Shown here piece after piece: positions 54,501 to 60,500 of a stretch of DNA of 64,000 nucleotides. Position 1 is the stretch's first letter. Each line of letters starts with the position of its first letter. The notes under the pieces are model-generated. The model did not search any database, had not been told where the DNA came from, and was given only the letters and a program-made list of their open reading frames with translations. Source of the DNA: Planococcus citri (Eukaryota; Arthropoda; Insecta; Hemiptera; Pseudococcidae); contig NC_088678.1 in NCBI RefSeq assembly GCF_950023065.1, positions 30,308,580-30,372,579 on the forward strand. The letters are read 5' to 3'. Position numbers and translations under genes: made by a program.

Positions 54501-57500
54501 GAATAAGGTGACACATTTTTACAATTTTTATTCAAAAGAATGATACTTCCTGAATATTCTGGAAAAAATGTAAGAATTTTTCATAATTTCTGACAAAAAA
54601 AAAAGCGAAAATTTCCAGCGAAAAATGAGACTTTATGGCAATTTTTATGAATGGCGAGACTTTCTTCCATTTTTTACTAAATGTAAGATTAAGACAATTT
54701 TGGGAGAAGACAAGTCTTTTTATAAATTTTTGGAGAAATGGGGAAACTTTTTAGTAAACAGTAAAAAGTAAGACTTACAATTAGTATCAGTAAAAAGCGA
54801 GGATTTTTTTAAATTTTTGGCAAAAAGCAGAATTTTTTGGCAATTATTAGCAAAAAGGTGAGGCTTCTTTTCGTTATTTTCTTCTTTTCATAACTTTTTG
54901 TAAAAAAAACTACACTCGATTTTCAACAAAATTTGTCAAAAAGGGAGACTTTTGCAATTTTTTTGGCACAAAACGAAGCTTGGACAATAACGCTAAAAAG
55001 GCAGTGTATCTAATTGGAAAGGAATGAAAAAAAGAGGCAAAAAAAATAATAAAACTTCAACCCCAAATTTTCAGCTTTCTCTAAGTTCATTTTTCAATTT
55101 TTGACAAATTTTTGAAAATTCAAAATTGACTGTTTTTGGCGATTTATGCTTTTTTTTAAAGTACGAACTTGATCAGTAAAAATGGTCAAAATAAATCCCA
55201 AAACTAATATTAATTACTCAAACCCAAATTTCACCATTTCCAGCCATTCTGGAGCCTCCAGCACGATTTTTCAATTTCTCCAGAATTTTGAATTTGCTCC
55301 AGAAAGCGTGAATATGAAGTTGGGCAGCTAAAAATCGAGTTGTATATTATACTCGACCTGTTTAACAAGTTTATCCACATTTGAGCCGATTTCGAAAGTG
55401 ACATCTCAAGAGTAGTTTTTTGACCAGCTTTTTTCAATAATAAAAAATCAAAAAAATCAAAAATTTCCCATTGTGTGGAAAATTTTGAAATTCACGCAAA
55501 TCGCTGTATTTTGTCCAGAACTAACCCCCAAATCCAAATTTTACTATTTCCAGCCATTCTGGAGTCTCCAGCGCGATTTTTCAATTTCTCCAGAATTTTG
55601 AATTTGCTCTAGAAGGCGCGATAATGCAGTTGGGTTGCTGAAAATCGAGTTGTGTATTATACTCGATCTGTTTAACGAGTGAATAACACCTCAAGAGTGC
55701 TTTTTTGACCAGCTTTTTTCAAAATTAAAAATAATAATTTTGTAATTATAAACACCCAAAAAAAAAAAAAAAAAAAAATCCGAAAAATCGAAAGATAACC
55801 GTTAGTGTGGAAAATTTTGAAATTCACGCAAATCGCTGTATTTTGTCCAAAAACTGACCCCCCCATCCAAATTTTACAATTTCCTGCCATTCTGGAGTCT
55901 CCAGCGCGATTTTTCAATTTCTCCAGAATTTTGAATTTGTTCCAGAAGGCGTGAATGTGCAGTTGGGCAGCTAAAAATCGAGTTGTGTATTATACTCGAG
56001 CGGTTTAACGAGTTTATCTACATTTGAGCCGATTTTGAGAGTGACATCTCAAGAGTGGTTTTTTGACCAGCTTTTTTCAAAATAAATCCAAAAAATCGAA
56101 AGATAACCATTTGTGAGGAAATTTTTGAAATTTGTGCAAATCGCTGTATTTCTTCAAGAACGAACCCCCGGAGCGCAAATTCTACCATTTCCAGCCGTTT
56201 TGGAGCGAGAGTGACACCTCAAAAAACACTCTTGAGGTATCACTCTTAAAATCGGCTCAAATGTGGATAAACTCGTTAAACAGGTCGAGTGTAATATACA
56301 ACTCGATTTTTAGCTGCCCAACTTCATATTCACGTCTTCTGGAGCAAATTCAAAATTCTGGAGAAATCGAAAAATCGCGCTGGAGGCTCCAGAAGTCCAG
56401 AATGCCTGGAAATGGTCAAATTTGAATTTGGGTAATTAATATTAGTTTTGGGACTTTAAATGACCATTTTTACTGATCTAATACCATACGTACTTTTAAA
56501 AGAAAAGCATAAGTCGCCAAAAACAGTCAATTTTGAATTTTCAAAAATTCGCAAAAATCGAAAAATGAACTTGGGCAGCTGAAAATTTGATTTTGGGGGT
56601 TTTAGACTATGCTCTTTCCAAGAATCGCGGTCCCATTCAAATCAGGGTGTGACACCTCAAGAGGTTCCCTAGTTAGTTTTTAAACGGAGTTTGTACGCAC
56701 TTTTTACAAGACTTCCCAAATTTTACTGGAATATCATCAATTTTTGGAACTTTGAAATGGCTTCAAAAATTGTTTTCATGTCATTTTTATAATGTTTTAA
56801 TGATATATCAAGCAATTTCCACTGAATTTCGCCAAATTTTACTCTGGTTTTCAACGATTTTAGGTGGAAAAATATTAGTTCCCCTCATGCTCAGAAAATC
56901 CTAAAGTAATAGGCATCGAAATTCGAAATATTTTAAAATTAAAAAATAATAATCATCACGACTGTAATTATTAAGAAAATTCAATCAACTTAAAAGATAA
57001 AAAACACTGTTCCGTCAAAATAAACTCTTGTCAAGTTGTCAATTTTCTCTCAGCAGTGCTTCCCTCCCTAAAATGTACTTCAACTCTAAACAAGGTTACC
57101 TTTCGTTTAAATATTTTTTCCCCTCTCGAAAATAATGATGTAATTAAAACAGAAAGATCATTAACCTTTAGTTTTTAGTGCTCAAGAGAAATCTAACGGA
57201 TGAAATTTGAAATTTCATCACGCTTGGAGGGTTCCATGTAATTATAGAGTAAAATTAGTTTCTTCTTCATAAAAAGTAAGATTTCGCCTCGTAAATACGA
57301 CTCCGCGAAATTTACATCTTTTAAAATTTTCCACGCCTGATTTCATGCAAATTGAAGAAAAATTCGTGGAACTATTTTTATTATGTATTTTAAAAATTGC
57401 CACAAATTCATCAGTTTTCTCTTCCATTAAACGAAATATGCAAATGGCTGAAAATTTATACTTTACTTGGTCTTTCTCACTTTTCTAAAATCCAAACTAC

Positions 57501-60500
57501 CATTGATTTTTCAAAAATTACAATTGTTATGATCATGATCACTTAAAAGGAACAATTTTTGATAATTAGCTCGCATGGATCAAATTTGTAGCATGGTTTT
57601 TCAACTACTGATTGCATCAAGATTTGGATCCTTGGCTGAATAATCAAAATAATTCAAATTTATACCAATTCTGATCTCAATTTTGAGATCAATTCATTTT
57701 AAAAATCTGAAAAAAATTCACGCTCAAATAATATTCGTTTCGTTCACGAATGATTCATCAATCACCAACTCTCACCATCGATCACAAACAATTCATCCGG
57801 AATTGCTGAATTTCAAATGAAAAAAATACCTTACACCCTCTCTCAATAAATCGACCACTCAGCATAATTTATCCGCTATCATTACCGACTTACCTGCCGT
57901 ATTGGGCTGCGAGATCAAGAGCTGTTTCGTACTTATTATTTTTAATGGTGGGATCACAGGAATGTTCCAATAACAAGCATACCACTTCGGTATGCCCATA
58001 CTGAGCCGCGCAATGTAACGCCGTTTCATTATCTTTGGTCTGCGAAAAAGAAACATACACACGACTCGTTTAAATTGAAATAAATATAAAATTCGAGCTC
58101 GAGCAATACGCTTTTTCACTCATAACAAGAATGTAATCGCATTAATAGCGAGGAAAAAAAAATAGTATAACGAACGAGTTCCGTCAGCATGCGGACGGAC
58201 ACCACGCTCGTATACATTCGATATCATTTAATCTTCTAACCTTCTTCCCCTTTCCTGGTCCAGGCGCGTGTGTACTTAAAAGATCGCGCAAGCAATAATA
58301 AATAAAACCAACATTGATAATTTTTCCAATGACAGGTCGGCCTGATGGTACAGGAAAAGAAAAGAAGGGTAGGAGGCAGTAAAAGAAAGCAAGCAAACAA
58401 CAATTATGAGATCGAAAATTATTAGAAATACTTTCCGCACCATTAAATTAACATTAGGAATCGAAGGTCCGTGGCATAATAGCATTCGTACGATATCCAC
58501 ATTACCGCTCCAAGCTGCCAAATGTAACGGGGATGATCCTTTAACGTCTACAATATTCGCCGATGCTTCGTTCGTCAGTAATAATTCTACTATTTTTCTG
58601 AAAACAATTCCAAACAGTTTTAAAGATTAGTAATGTACGAAGTATCTATACGAGTAGTACATGTATTTGGAGGTCATCGACATAGATACGAAAATGAAAT
58701 CCCAGGTAGGTCGTAGGTACGTATTATTTACGACGTAGATTGAACACCTCTCTTGGGGAATCCTTTTTTCTCGCCCTTTTGTTAGTGTAAATGTGGAAGG
58801 TTATAATGTATACGTCATTGCAATATATTGCGCAAATTTTGAACCCCAATGGTAAATTTTGCAACCAGAAAGCATTCTACTCTTTCCCTGGCATTTCTAA
58901 AGACGATTTTTCACAGAGAAACGTAATGGAAGAATAAAAAAAAATACCCAAAAATAAGATTTTTGAAATCGAAACAAACGCTCTAAAAATTTCAAAGCTG
59001 AAATATCTTCACACACCCCCTCCACCTTTGCTTAAATTTCAAAATTGAACTTTCAGGATATAAGTATCAACTCTTTATCATGAAAAACAAAATTGAAGAC
59101 TACCATTTGAGAGTTTCAAAAATTAAAGTGAAAACATTGTTTGGTTCCCATTCAAAAAATTAATTCTTAAAATAGTTGGTAACCAAAAAAACTCGAAAAA
59201 GTAACCAAGAAAGTGACCAAATAGGAGCAAAACATCACCAATCACCAAATTAAAAAAATAAAAAAAAAACAGAACTTTACAAATTGAAATAAAAAGTTGA
59301 ACTATTTTGTAACTTTTTGAAAAAAAAAAAAAAAACGAAATTTCTTTTTGGTAATTTTTGGCAATAAAACAAAACGTTGACAATTTTGGCAAAAGAAAAG
59401 GATTTTTGACAATTTTTGGCAAAAAAGCGAGACCCCTGGACAATTTATGTAAAAAGTGGGATTTTCTAAAATTATACAATTTTTAGCAATTTATCTAAAA
59501 AAAAAACGCAAAAATTTTTTAAATTATAGAAAAAAAACAAGAGTGTTTGAAAATGTTTGGCAAACAACAGAACTTTTTAAAAATTGCAAGGAAAAAGTGA
59601 TACTTTTTTGACAATTTCGAGCAAAAAGGCGAGTCTTTTTAGTAATTTACGAGTATTTTTGAAAAAAAAACGTGAAAATATTTTAGCAAGATAATTTAGC
59701 TAAAAAGCAGAATTTCTGTCAAAAAGCAAGGTGTTTGAAAATTTTTTAACAAACAGTAGCAACTTCTAAAAATTAATGGCAAAAAAATATAATTTTTTTG
59801 TAATTTTAGTCAAAACAGATTTTTCTGCAACTTTATGGCAAAAAATGAGACTTTTTATTGATAATTTTTAGCAACTTTCAATCAAGAAAGCAAAACTTTT
59901 TGCATTCTTACTGAAAAGCGAGAATTTTTGATAATTTTTGGCAAAAACTAAGACTGACGATTTTAGCAGGTAAAGTAGGACTTTTTGATAAAAAATAATA
60001 CTTTTTTTGCAATTTTCGTCGGAAAAGCGAGGCTTTTTTGCAATTTGTGGTAAAAACCAAGATTAACAATTTTAGCAAAAAGTAAACCTTTTTGGCAAAT
60101 TGGTACGTAAAAGAATTCAAGTTTGTTGGGAGAAAAGAAAACCTTTTTGCATTTTTTGAAAAATAAACTTTTATGTATAATTTTTAAAAAAGAGACTTTG
60201 TATTTTTTGAAAAATTAGGTTGAAAAATGCTGCTGTTTCGCAATTTTCGTCAAAATAGCAAACTTTTTTTTAGGTTTGTAGGAAAAAAATTGAACCTTTT
60301 GGCATTTTTTTGGACAAAAACGTGACTCTTTTTTTTTGTTGCAAAAAACGACAAATTTTTGTCAATTTTGTAAAAATACAAGAATTCTTGACAATTTCTG
60401 GCATAAAGCAAGATTGGCAATTTCAAATGAGCTATCGACTAACTCCCTAGCCCTAGCCTCAAGGGAGGTGGTGCTACGACCCCTCAAAGCGCCATGATTT

